Assembly (NCBI GenBank): GCA_017456895.1
Contig: JAFTIN010000013.1
Location: 1-33,655, forward strand
Source: Clostridia bacterium
GTDB taxonomy: Bacteria > Bacillota > Clostridia > Oscillospirales > CAG-272
Direction: 5' to 3'
Length of the DNA stretch: 33,655 nt
In this document: positions 6,506-13,437 of the stretch, one piece after another
Numbering within the stretch: the stretch's first letter is position 1
Layout: the number at the start of each line of letters is the position of its first letter
Position numbers and translations under genes: made by a program
Notes under the pieces: model-generated
Told to the model about the DNA's origin: nothing
Seen by the model: the letters and a program-made list of their open reading frames with translations, nothing else
The model's database searches: none

Positions 6506-8437
6506 CTATTGACTCGACTTGGTGTATGCCAAGAGTCCTCCGGCGAGGAGGATATCTCTTTGCCTCCTCGAGAGATTCAGGGTCAGCTCCGCGGAGATAC
6601 CCTTTGTCTTGTCTTTGAGGGTGGCGGTGTCGCTTTGCTCTACTGCCTCGCGTAAGCCTTCGATAACTATACTGTCTCCCTCGTCTATTCTGTCATAGTC
6701 ACTCTCGTCTCGGAGTGTGAATGGGATAATACCGAAGTTGATGAGGTTGGCCGCGTGTATTCTTGCAAAGCTTTTGGCCACGACCGCTTTAATGCCGAGA
6801 TACTGAGGTACCATTGCCGCGTGCTCGCGTGAGGAGCCCTGACCGTAGTTGGAGCCGCCGAGGATGATTCCCTCGCCCTCCTCCTTCGCTCTTCTTGGGA
6901 AGTCGGGGTCACATACGGTGAAGCAGAACTCCGAGAGCTTCGGCACGTTGGAGCGGAAGGGGAGTATCTTGGCTCCTGCGGGCATGATGTGGTCTGTGGT
7001 GATATTGTCGCCTACCTTGAGCGTTACCTTTACCTCGAGGCGCTCCTTGGTGGGCTCGCCCTTGGGTACGGGCTTTATGTTCGGACCTCTCTCGACGGTG
7101 ATGCTCTCTGCCTCCTCGGGGGTGGCGGGCATGTCGATGAGGTTGTCGCATATCTTGAAGTATTCGGGTGTCTGTATCTCGATTTTTTCTCCGAGCTCAG
7201 TCGGATCGGCAAACACACCCTTTATGGCTGAGGCTGCCGCGCACTCGGGTGAGACGAGGTAGACCTCGGCATCCTTTGTACCGCTTCTGCCGAGGAAGTT
7301 ACGGTTGAAGGTGCGCAGACTTACGCCTCCCGACCTTGGGGAGAAGCCCATGCCTATACACGGACCGCAGGCGCACTCGAGTATTCTCGCGCCGGCAGAG
7401 ATCAGATCGGCAAGAGCGCCGCACTCCGCGAGCATGGTGTATACCTGCTTAGAGCCGGGGGAGATGGAGAGCGAGACGTCGGGGTGGAGGGTCTTGCCCT
7501 TGAGCATTGCCGCTACGGTGAGCAGGTCGCGTAAAGAGGAGTTGGTGCAGGAGCCGATACAGACCTGGCTGATCCTCATACCCTTCAGCTCGGAGACCGG
7601 CTTGACGTTGTCGGGGCTGTGCGGACAGGCCGCCAAGGGTCTTAATGAGGAGAGGTCGACCGTGTAGCTCTCGTGATAGTAAGCGTCGGGATCGGCCTTT
7701 ATTTCGGTGAAGCACTCCTCGCGCCCCTCTGCCTTAAGAAAGGCTCTCGTCACCTCGTCGGAGGGGAAGATGGAGCTGGTCGCGCCGAGCTCAGCTCCCA
7801 TGTTGGTTATCGTTGCTCTTTCGGGTACTGAGAGAGTCCTTACACCCTCGCCCGAGTATTCGATCACAGCGCCGACGCCACCCTTGACTCCGAGGATCCT
7901 TAACACCTCGAGTATGACGTCCTTTGCTCCGACGAAGGGAGAAAGGCGGCCGACGAGCTCGATCTTAATAACTCTCGGCATAGTAATGTAGTAGGCTCCG
8001 CCGCCCATAGCCACCGCAACGTCGAGACCGCCGGCACCTATTGCCAGCATACCTATACCGCCCGCAGTCGGGGTGTGGCTGTCCGAGCCTATCAAGGTCT
8101 TGCCCGGGGCGGAGAATCTTTCAAGGTGCACCTGGTGGCAGATACCGTTGCCGGGACGGGAGAATCTTATGCCGTGCTTCTTTGCCACGGTCTGTATGTA
8201 GCGGTGGTCGTCCGCATTCTCAAAGCCGGCCTGCAAGGTGTTGTGGTCGATATACGCGACCGAGAGCTCGGTTTTTACTCTCGGTATATCCATAGCCTCA
8301 AATTGCAGGTACACCGCGGTGCCCGTGGCGTCCTGTGTCAAGGTCTGATCTATCTTAAGTCCTATCTCCTCTCCTGCAACCATATTACCGGACAGAAGAT
8401 GGTTTTTTATTATTTTTTCAGCAATTGTGTAACCCAT
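6506..8437 (-). CDS. acnA: Aconitate hydratase
   Basis: 643 residues. It isomerises citrate to isocitrate using a [4Fe-4S] cluster. Cluster cysteines are C297 (CIGSCTNSS), C357 and C360 (ACGPCIGMG). GSDSHT (117-122) and the GGLDVAVAMGG segment are typical of the catalytic domains, and the C-terminal swivel domain shows GDNITTDHIMPAG and GSNYGQGSSREHAAM. The length fits the shorter clostridial-type aconitase; a homoaconitase or LeuC reading is disfavoured because the swivel domain is fused and the flanking genes are citrate synthase and isocitrate dehydrogenase. The start at 8437 lies three bases after the regulator's stop, so it is tightly co-translated. Confidence 0.93.
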   Translation of the reverse strand: MGYTIAEKIIKNHLLSGNMVAGEEIGLKIDQTLTQDATGTAVYLQFEAMDIPRVKTELSVAYIDHNTLQAGFENADDHRYIQTVAKKHGIRFSRPGNGICHQVHLERFSAPGKTLIGSDSHTPTAGGIGMLAIGAGGLDVAVAMGGGAYYITMPRVIKIELVGRLSPFVGAKDVILEVLRILGVKGGVGAVIEYSGEGVRTLSVPERATITNMGAELGATSSIFPSDEVTRAFLKAEGREECFTEIKADPDAYYHESYTVDLSSLRPLAACPHSPDNVKPVSELKGMRISQVCIGSCTNSSLRDLLTVAAMLKGKTLHPDVSLSISPGSKQVYTMLAECGALADLISAGARILECACGPCIGMGFSPRSGGVSLRTFNRNFLGRSGTKDAEVYLVSPECAAASAIKGVFADPTELGEKIEIQTPEYFKICDNLIDMPATPEEAESITVERGPNIKPVPKGEPTKERLEVKVTLKVGDNITTDHIMPAGAKILPFRSNVPKLSEFCFTVCDPDFPRRAKEEGEGIILGGSNYGQGSSREHAAMVPQYLGIKAVVAKSFARIHAANLINFGIIPFTLRDESDYDRIDEGDSIVIEGLREAVEQSDTATLKDKTKGISAELTLNLSRRQRDILLAGGLLAYTKSSQ

Positions 8438-8440
8438 AGT

Positions 8441-9103
8441 TTACATATCCTCGCGTTTGGATGCAATAATTATATTGTTCATCGCGTTCTCTATGTGCAG
8501 AGAGGTGAGTTTATCCGCCAGGTCGGCGTCACCCGAGCGTATCGCCTCGAGGATGCTCTTGTGCTCCTCTATAGACCTTTCGAGCCTGCCGGGAACTCCC
8601 AGTGACATACGTCTGTAGGACCTTATATTCCTGTGCAGCTCGGTCAGTATCTTACAGAGCATACGGTTGCCCGACGCTTTGTATATTATCACGTGAAAGT
8701 CGGTATCCAGCTGCTTTAATTTATCCACGTCACCCTTTCCGAGGTAGAACTCCGCGAGCTCCACGGTTTCTCCGAGCTTCTTGAGGCTCTCTTCATCCAT
8801 CCTCTCGGCAGCCATAGACGAGGCGAGTCCCTCGAGTCTCATTCTTATTTTGTAAGCGTCTGCGAGGTCGTCGCCGTTTACTCCCACCACCACGGCGCCG
8901 CGGTTAGGCGAGATCTCGATGAGTCCCTCCTCGTATAGACGGTGCAGAGCCGAGCGTATAGGAGTACGGCTGACGCCCAATTTTTTTGACAGTGACATTT
9001 CGGTCAGGGAGTCGCCTCTTCGGTACTCACCCGTCAGTATCGATTCCTCAAGCAAAAGGTAGACCTTTTCCTCAAGGGATTTTGTAGTTTCATTGATGAT
9101 CAT
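8441..9103 (-). CDS. GntR-family regulator, FCD (FadR-like) subfamily
   Basis: 220 residues. The N-terminal winged helix (about 10-75, with LTEMSLSKKLGVSRTPIRSALHRL) is followed by an all-helical FCD effector domain carrying the usual metal set D133, H137 (LDTDFH), H181 (EEHKSIL) and H203 (SLHIENA). Such repressors commonly respond to a carboxylate. It sits inside the citrate synthase-aconitase-isocitrate dehydrogenase operon, so citrate or a related acid is a reasonable but unproven ligand. A palindrome TTGTATACAA of the FCD-operator type lies just downstream of the operon promoter, which suggests autoregulation. The ribosome site is poor; the gap after citrate synthase is 19 bases. Confidence 0.92.
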   Translation of the reverse strand: MIINETTKSLEEKVYLLLEESILTGEYRRGDSLTEMSLSKKLGVSRTPIRSALHRLYEEGLIEISPNRGAVVVGVNGDDLADAYKIRMRLEGLASSMAAERMDEESLKKLGETVELAEFYLGKGDVDKLKQLDTDFHVIIYKASGNRMLCKILTELHRNIRSYRRMSLGVPGRLERSIEEHKSILEAIRSGDADLADKLTSLHIENAMNNIIIASKREDM

Positions 9104-9122
9104 GATCTGTCATTAAAGGTTA

Positions 9123-10499
9123 TCAGCCCTCTTCCTTGACCGAGGGCGCTACCGACTCGATAATAGCTATCATTTCGTCGTCGCCGAGCAGAGTCGTTCT
9201 GCCGTCCTCGTAGAGCTGATCTACCTTCTCCTTTACCTTGATAACTACGTCGTCCTGCTTCGTCACGGCGCGGAAGCCGGGCAGGTTGTAGTGCTTGTTT
9301 ATCCAGTACGCTATTCCCGCAAGGCCGGAGGTGTTGGATATAGCTACCTCGGCGGGACGGTTGAGTATGGTCTCGGTGTCGAAGATGTTGTATATCTCCG
9401 AGTCCTTCATCAGTCCGTCGGCGTGTACTCCTGCGCGTGTGACGTTGAAGTTATCTCCGACGAATGGGGTCATCGGCGGTATCGCGTAGCCGAGCTCACG
9501 CTTGAAGTACTCGGCTATCTCGGTGATGACCGTCGGGTCCATACCGTCAAAGCTGCCGCGGATGGCGGCGTACTCTATAACCATTGCCTCAAGCGGAATG
9601 TTGCCTGTCCTCTCTCCTATGCCGAGCAGGGAGCAGTTGACACCCGAGGCGCCGTAGAGCCAGGCGTTCACCGCGTTGGAAACTCCCATATAGAAGTCGT
9701 TGTGACCGTGCCACTCGAGCATATCCGAGGGGACGTCGGCGTAGTGGTGCAGACCGTAGACGATACCCGGTACACTTCTCGGCAGGGCAACGCCGGGGTA
9801 GGACACACCGTATCCCATAGTGTCGCACATTCTGATCTTCACAGGTATATTTGCCTCATTTGAGAGGTCTGTGAGCGCATTGACGAAGGGAACTACGAAG
9901 CCGTAAAAGTCCGCACGGGTTATGTCCTCTAAGTGACATCTCGGCTTTATTCCCGCGTCGAAGGCGCGCTTTACCACACCGAGATAGTGGTCCATAGCCT
10001 CTCGGCGAGAGAGCCCGAGCTTCTTGAATATATGGTAGTCCGAGCAGGAGACGAGTATGCCCGTTTCCTTAATGCCTATATCTTTTACGAGCTTGAAGTC
10101 CTCCTTCTTAGCCCTTATCCACGTGGTTATCTCGGGGAACTCGTAGCCGAGGTCCATACATCTTTCGACCGCCTCACGGTCCTTCTTCGTATAGACAAAG
10201 AACTCGCTCTGGCGTATAATTCCGTTAGGTCCTCCGAGACGCGCGAGCATTTTATACATATCCACTATCTGCGCCGCGGTGTAGGGCGCCCTCGACTGCT
10301 GTCCGTCGCGGAAGGTCGTGTCGGTGATCCATATCTGCTCGGGCATATCCAAGGGTACGCGCCTATGGTTGAAGGCCACCTTGGGTATTTCGACGTACGG
10401 GTAGATCTCGCGGTAGAGGTTGGGCTCGTCCACGTCCTGCAGGGTGTACCTGTATTGATGCTGCTCAAGTAGGTTTGAGTGCTTATTCTTTGTAATCAT
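9123..10499 (-). CDS. Re-type citrate synthase (homocitrate/isopropylmalate synthase-like DRE-TIM enzyme)
   Basis: 458 residues from ATG 10499, which has AAAGG seven bases away; a longer reading from 10643 would begin upstream of the operator and promoter-proximal region and is rejected. The DRE-TIM signature DTTFRDGQQSRAPYT (near residue 50) binds the divalent metal; C-L-E-D and H-x-H type elements (RCHLEDITR, EWHGHNDFYMG) complete the barrel site. Anaerobic clostridia use such a protein, homologous to homocitrate synthase, as an (Re)-face citrate synthase joining acetyl-CoA and oxaloacetate. Co-location with aconitase and isocitrate dehydrogenase makes that role far more likely than leucine or lysine synthesis. 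First gene of the operon. Confidence 0.85.
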   Translation of the reverse strand: MITKNKHSNLLEQHQYRYTLQDVDEPNLYREIYPYVEIPKVAFNHRRVPLDMPEQIWITDTTFRDGQQSRAPYTAAQIVDMYKMLARLGGPNGIIRQSEFFVYTKKDREAVERCMDLGYEFPEITTWIRAKKEDFKLVKDIGIKETGILVSCSDYHIFKKLGLSRREAMDHYLGVVKRAFDAGIKPRCHLEDITRADFYGFVVPFVNALTDLSNEANIPVKIRMCDTMGYGVSYPGVALPRSVPGIVYGLHHYADVPSDMLEWHGHNDFYMGVSNAVNAWLYGASGVNCSLLGIGERTGNIPLEAMVIEYAAIRGSFDGMDPTVITEIAEYFKRELGYAIPPMTPFVGDNFNVTRAGVHADGLMKDSEIYNIFDTETILNRPAEVAISNTSGLAGIAYWINKHYNLPGFRAVTKQDDVVIKVKEKVDQLYEDGRTTLLGDDEMIAIIESVAPSVKEEG

Positions 10500-10609
10500 A
10501 TTTTTGCCTTTCGTTTTTGTGTGAGCTGATAAAACACGGTGGATCGACACCTCGCGTAAAATAATACTCCGCGCGCAAGATCTCGATAAAAACATACCGC
10601 TTGTAAAGA

Positions 10610-10628
10610 TTGTATACAAGTGTACAAT
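10610..10628. promoter_or_regulatory. Putative GntR/FCD operator
   Basis: A perfect palindrome TTGTATACAA (10610-10619), with overlapping half-sites ATTGTA (10609-10614) and TACAAT (10623-10628), and CTTGTA at 10600-10605. It falls about 24-33 bases downstream of the minus-strand -10, where a repressor would block transcription. The link to the 8441-9103 regulator is inferred. Confidence 0.6.
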
Positions 10629-10642
10629 GTAAATATGCCTCA

Positions 10643-10672
10643 ATTATAATATAACGCGCGTAGTGATGTCAA
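10643..10672 (-). promoter_or_regulatory. Promoter of the citrate operon
   Basis: On the minus strand TTGACA (10672-10667), an 18-base spacer and TATAAT (10648-10643). The predicted start is near 10636, leaving an untranslated leader of about 135 bases that contains the palindrome at 10610-10619. Confidence 0.8.
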
Positions 10673-10718
10673 TAAATAAACGTAATATTTCTGCCGATTA
10701 TGGTTTTGTTTTTTCGCA

Positions 10719-10742
10719 TATAGGTATTAGAAATACTCATAT
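10719..10742. promoter_or_regulatory. Imperfect palindrome between divergent operons
   Basis: GTATT-AGA-AATAC (10724-10736) with ATAT on both outer sides. It lies midway between the divergent citrate and carbohydrate promoters and could be an operator for either. Nothing ties it to a specific regulator. Confidence 0.3.
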
Positions 10743-10773
10743 CTAAATCGCCGACCAAAAGCGTAAAACCGTA

Positions 10774-10802
10774 TTGCAAATAGTACGTGCGCGTGATATA
10801 AT
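10774..10802 (+). promoter_or_regulatory. Extended -10 promoter of the carbohydrate operon
   Basis: TTGCAA (10774-10779), 17 bases, then TATAAT (10797-10802) preceded by TGA. The same TTGCAA ... TGATATAAT design occurs at 22005-22034. The gene start at 10847 has AAGGAGG upstream. Confidence 0.8.
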
Positions 10803-10846
10803 TAACATATAAGCAAAAAACGTACATATGGCTTCAAGGAGGATTT

Positions 10847-12526
10847 ATGAATCTTTTGGGTAGAGGCGCTGATCCCTCGTTCTGGCAGGGATTAACCGAA
10901 AAAAAGGAATTTGCAAGATACGTAAGAGAATTAAATAACTATTGGAAAAAAGAAGGCGAGAGCTATGAGATAAGCGTGCTTCCGTACTCCAAGTGGAAGC
11001 TGTTTTGGGAGACGGGAGACCGCGGAGAGTATGAGAGCCTCTACTTCTCGAGAAGGCGTTTAATTGAACACGCCCTGCCGCTTTCCCTCATTTATCCCGA
11101 TAAAACCGAGTATGTAGATAAGCTGACCGACGTCGTATTTGCCATTCTCGACGAGTATACTTGGTGTCTGCCCGCTCACCAGGATCAGAACGTGAGAAAC
11201 GATAACTCGAGAGTCGACCTCTTTGCCTCGGAGACCGCTTTTCATTTAGCCCTCATATACACTCTGCTCGGTGACAGACTTGAGCCGCTTATCCGCGACA
11301 GAATACGCGTTGAGGTGAGGAGAAGGGTGTTTGACACCATACTCTCCTGCGACAGCTACGGCTGGTGGGAGACGGGTAAGACCAATTGGACCGCGGTATG
11401 CACCGGCTCCGTCGGCTGCGCGATGATGCTCCTTGAGCCCGAGCTTATGGACGAGTATATGACAGAGAGGCTCACGAGGGCCATGGACGGCTTCCTCTCG
11501 GGCTTTGAAGATGATGGTGTGTGCACTGAGGGCTGCGGCTATTGGGGCTACGGAGTCAGCTACTTCGTATACTTTGCCGATATGCTCAAGACCTTTACTG
11601 ACGGTAGAATTGACTACTTCAAGAGAGAAAAAATGCGCGCTATAGCCACCTTCCCGCAGAAGATGTTCCTCTCGGGAAAGAGTGCGGTGAGCTTTGCCGA
11701 CGGCAACCTCACCCTCGAGTATCTGTTTGCGGTCATGCATAGGCTCAAGGACGAGTACCCCGAGGACGTGTTGATTTATTCACCCGATTTCGGCTCATTC
11801 TCGGGCGGCTGCGGCCGTCTTGAAATGCGGCTTTTCGGCGCTATATGGCTAAATGCGGATTACTATAACAACCCCGCGGACTCGGACACCTCCTTTGAGG
11901 AGTACGCTCAAAACGCTATGTGGCTCACCAAGCGCACCCCCTCCTACGGCTTTGCCGCCAAGGCGGGACACAACGCCGAGATGCACAACCACAACGACGT
12001 CGGCTCCTTTATCTTTGCCAAGGGCGGCCGCCAGATACTTGCGGACGTAGGCTCGGGAGTATATTCAAGGCAGTATTTCGGCAAGGAGAGGTACACCATT
12101 TTTGAGCCCTCCTCTCGCAGTCACAGTCTGCCTCTTATCGACGGTGAGGAGCAGTTTGTCGGCCGTGACGCCGCCGCCCGCGACGTGGTGTATGAGAGGG
12201 GTAGCTTCAGTATGGATATTGCCGGCGCTTATTCGACGGGCGCGGTAAGGAGTATTAAGAGAAGCTTTGTTATGGACGACGAGAGCGTAACGCTCACCGA
12301 CGTTTTCGAGAGGACGAGGGAGTGCAGGATAGTCGAGCGCCTCGTCACGTTTATCGAGCCCGAGATGATCGGCGACCGGGTGATAAGAATTGGCGACTGT
12401 ACGCTTGAGATCTACGGTGATGCGAGCGTGAGTGTCGGCACCGAGAAGGCGGCCGCAGGCACCTGCTATCTTATAGACTTTGCTCTCGCGGACGGTACTG
12501 ATGAATTTAAGGTAGTAATGAAATAA
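10847..12526 (+). CDS. Heparinase II/III-like polysaccharide lyase family protein
   Basis: 559 residues, ATG 10847 after AAGGAGGATTT. The N-terminal two thirds look like the helical (alpha/alpha) toroid with the conserved NWTAVCTGSVG segment. The heparinase II/III beta-sandwich begins near residue 370 with AGHNAEMHNHNDVGSF followed by ADVGSGVYSRQYF. Related lyases cleave uronic-acid linkages by beta-elimination. There is no signal peptide, so this copy probably acts on imported oligosaccharides in the cytoplasm. It heads an operon with a GH2 enzyme, a sugar kinase and an isomerase, supporting glycan breakdown. The true substrate cannot be read from sequence. Its stop overlaps the next start by one base. 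Confidence 0.87.
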   Translation: MNLLGRGADPSFWQGLTEKKEFARYVRELNNYWKKEGESYEISVLPYSKWKLFWETGDRGEYESLYFSRRRLIEHALPLSLIYPDKTEYVDKLTDVVFAILDEYTWCLPAHQDQNVRNDNSRVDLFASETAFHLALIYTLLGDRLEPLIRDRIRVEVRRRVFDTILSCDSYGWWETGKTNWTAVCTGSVGCAMMLLEPELMDEYMTERLTRAMDGFLSGFEDDGVCTEGCGYWGYGVSYFVYFADMLKTFTDGRIDYFKREKMRAIATFPQKMFLSGKSAVSFADGNLTLEYLFAVMHRLKDEYPEDVLIYSPDFGSFSGGCGRLEMRLFGAIWLNADYYNNPADSDTSFEEYAQNAMWLTKRTPSYGFAAKAGHNAEMHNHNDVGSFIFAKGGRQILADVGSGVYSRQYFGKERYTIFEPSSRSHSLPLIDGEEQFVGRDAAARDVVYERGSFSMDIAGAYSTGAVRSIKRSFVMDDESVTLTDVFERTRECRIVERLVTFIEPEMIGDRVIRIGDCTLEIYGDASVSVGTEKAAAGTCYLIDFALADGTDEFKVVMK

Positions 12527-13359
12527 TGAATGAGATAATCAGAATTGAGGATTTCTCTGATCCGAGGCTCGACGTATTCGTCAGACTGACGGGCGCGCAG
12601 CTGCGCTCAAGGCTCGAGCCGGAGAAGGGCGTGTTTATCGCAGAGAGCCCTACGGTCATAGAGGTCGCTCTCGACTCCGGGTGCGAGCCCGTTGCCCTGC
12701 TCACAGACGAAAGACTCATCAACGGAGCAGTACAGAAAATTATAGACAGGTGTGGGGGCGTGCCGATTTATTCGGCTACAAAGGACGTCTTAGAGCAGCT
12801 TACCGGCTTTGCTCTGACACGCGGAGCGCTCTGCGCTATGAAGCGGCCGAGACAGAAAACGCTCGCCGAGCTTCTCGACGGAGCGCGCACGGTTGCCGTG
12901 CTCGAGACCATAGCCGACTCGACCAACATCGGCGCGGTCTTCCGCTCTGCGGCGGCCCTCGGCATTGATGCGGTGCTCGTCACCCCCGATTGCTGTGATC
13001 CCCTCTGCCGACGCGCGGTCAGAGTCAGCATGGGTACTATATTCCGCGTGCCGTGGGGAGTCATAGGCGAGAATCACGAGGACTGGAGAAGGAGGGGCAT
13101 TGACCTGCTCCACGCCCACGGCTTTAAGACGGCGGCCATGGCTCTCACCGACGACTCGGTCAACATAGACGACGAGGCGCTGATGAAGGAGGAGAAGGTC
13201 GCCATCATCCTCGGCACCGAGGGTACCGGCCTTTCGAGAAGCACTATAGAGAACAGCGACTACACCGTCAAGATCCCTATGTCCAACGAGGTCGACTCCT
13301 TAAACGTTGCCGCGGCGGGGGTTATCGCGTTCTGGCAGCTTACGCGCAGAATGCGATGA
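12526..13359 (+). CDS. SpoU/TrmH-family RNA 2'-O-methyltransferase
   Basis: 277 residues. The C-terminal SPOUT knot shows its three motifs: DSTNIGAVFRSAAALGIDAVL, ILGTEGTGLSR and SLNVAAAGVIAFW. An N-terminal substrate-binding domain (about 1-110) precedes it, as in RlmB/TsnR-type enzymes that methylate rRNA ribose using S-adenosylmethionine. The ATG at 12526 overlaps the TAA of the lyase gene (TAATG), implying coupling, yet a housekeeping RNA enzyme within a carbohydrate operon is unexpected. The target nucleotide is unknown. The stop at 13359 runs directly into hairpin array 3. Confidence 0.92.
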   Translation: MNEIIRIEDFSDPRLDVFVRLTGAQLRSRLEPEKGVFIAESPTVIEVALDSGCEPVALLTDERLINGAVQKIIDRCGGVPIYSATKDVLEQLTGFALTRGALCAMKRPRQKTLAELLDGARTVAVLETIADSTNIGAVFRSAAALGIDAVLVTPDCCDPLCRRAVRVSMGTIFRVPWGVIGENHEDWRRRGIDLLHAHGFKTAAMALTDDSVNIDDEALMKEEKVAIILGTEGTGLSRSTIENSDYTVKIPMSNEVDSLNVAAAGVIAFWQLTRRMR

Positions 13360-13366
13360 ATGAAGC

Positions 13367-13426
13367 GCACCCTTCGGTGCATGAAAAATGAAGCAGCCTT
13401 TGGCTATGAAGCGTGGCTACAGCCAC
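13367..13426 (+). repeat. Array 3: three unlike mini-hairpins joined by ATGAA-type linkers
   Basis: Hairpins at 13367-13380 (GCACC/GGTGC, loop CTTC), 13395-13405 (AGCC/GGCT, loop TTT) and 13413-13426 (GTGGCT/AGCCAC, two-base loop). They are preceded or joined by ATGAATGAAG, ATGAAAAATGAAG and ATGAAG. The array fills the 78 bases between the methyltransferase stop and the GH2 start, ending just before its GGAG. Confidence 0.8.
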
Positions 13427-13437
13427 ACGGAGAATAT

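Noticed and set aside
8075..8605. Plus-strand frame over the aconitase and GntR genes
   Set aside because: It overlaps two genes with intact catalytic and DNA-binding motifs and shows none of its own.
9291..9863. Plus-strand frame over the citrate synthase gene
   Set aside because: Shadow of a well-supported enzyme gene.
9123..10499. 2-isopropylmalate or homocitrate synthase reading
   Set aside because: The fold is shared, but the operon with aconitase and isocitrate dehydrogenase, and no leucine or lysine genes nearby, favour Re-citrate synthase. Biochemical proof is lacking.
10500..10846. T-box or riboswitch in the gap between divergent operons
   Set aside because: No specifier/antiterminator or known aptamer core was seen; the gap is explained by two promoters and palindromes.
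13360..13437. N-terminal extension of the GH2 protein from ATG 13360
   Set aside because: It would translate hairpin array 3; a good ribosome site and the natural domain start are at 13438.
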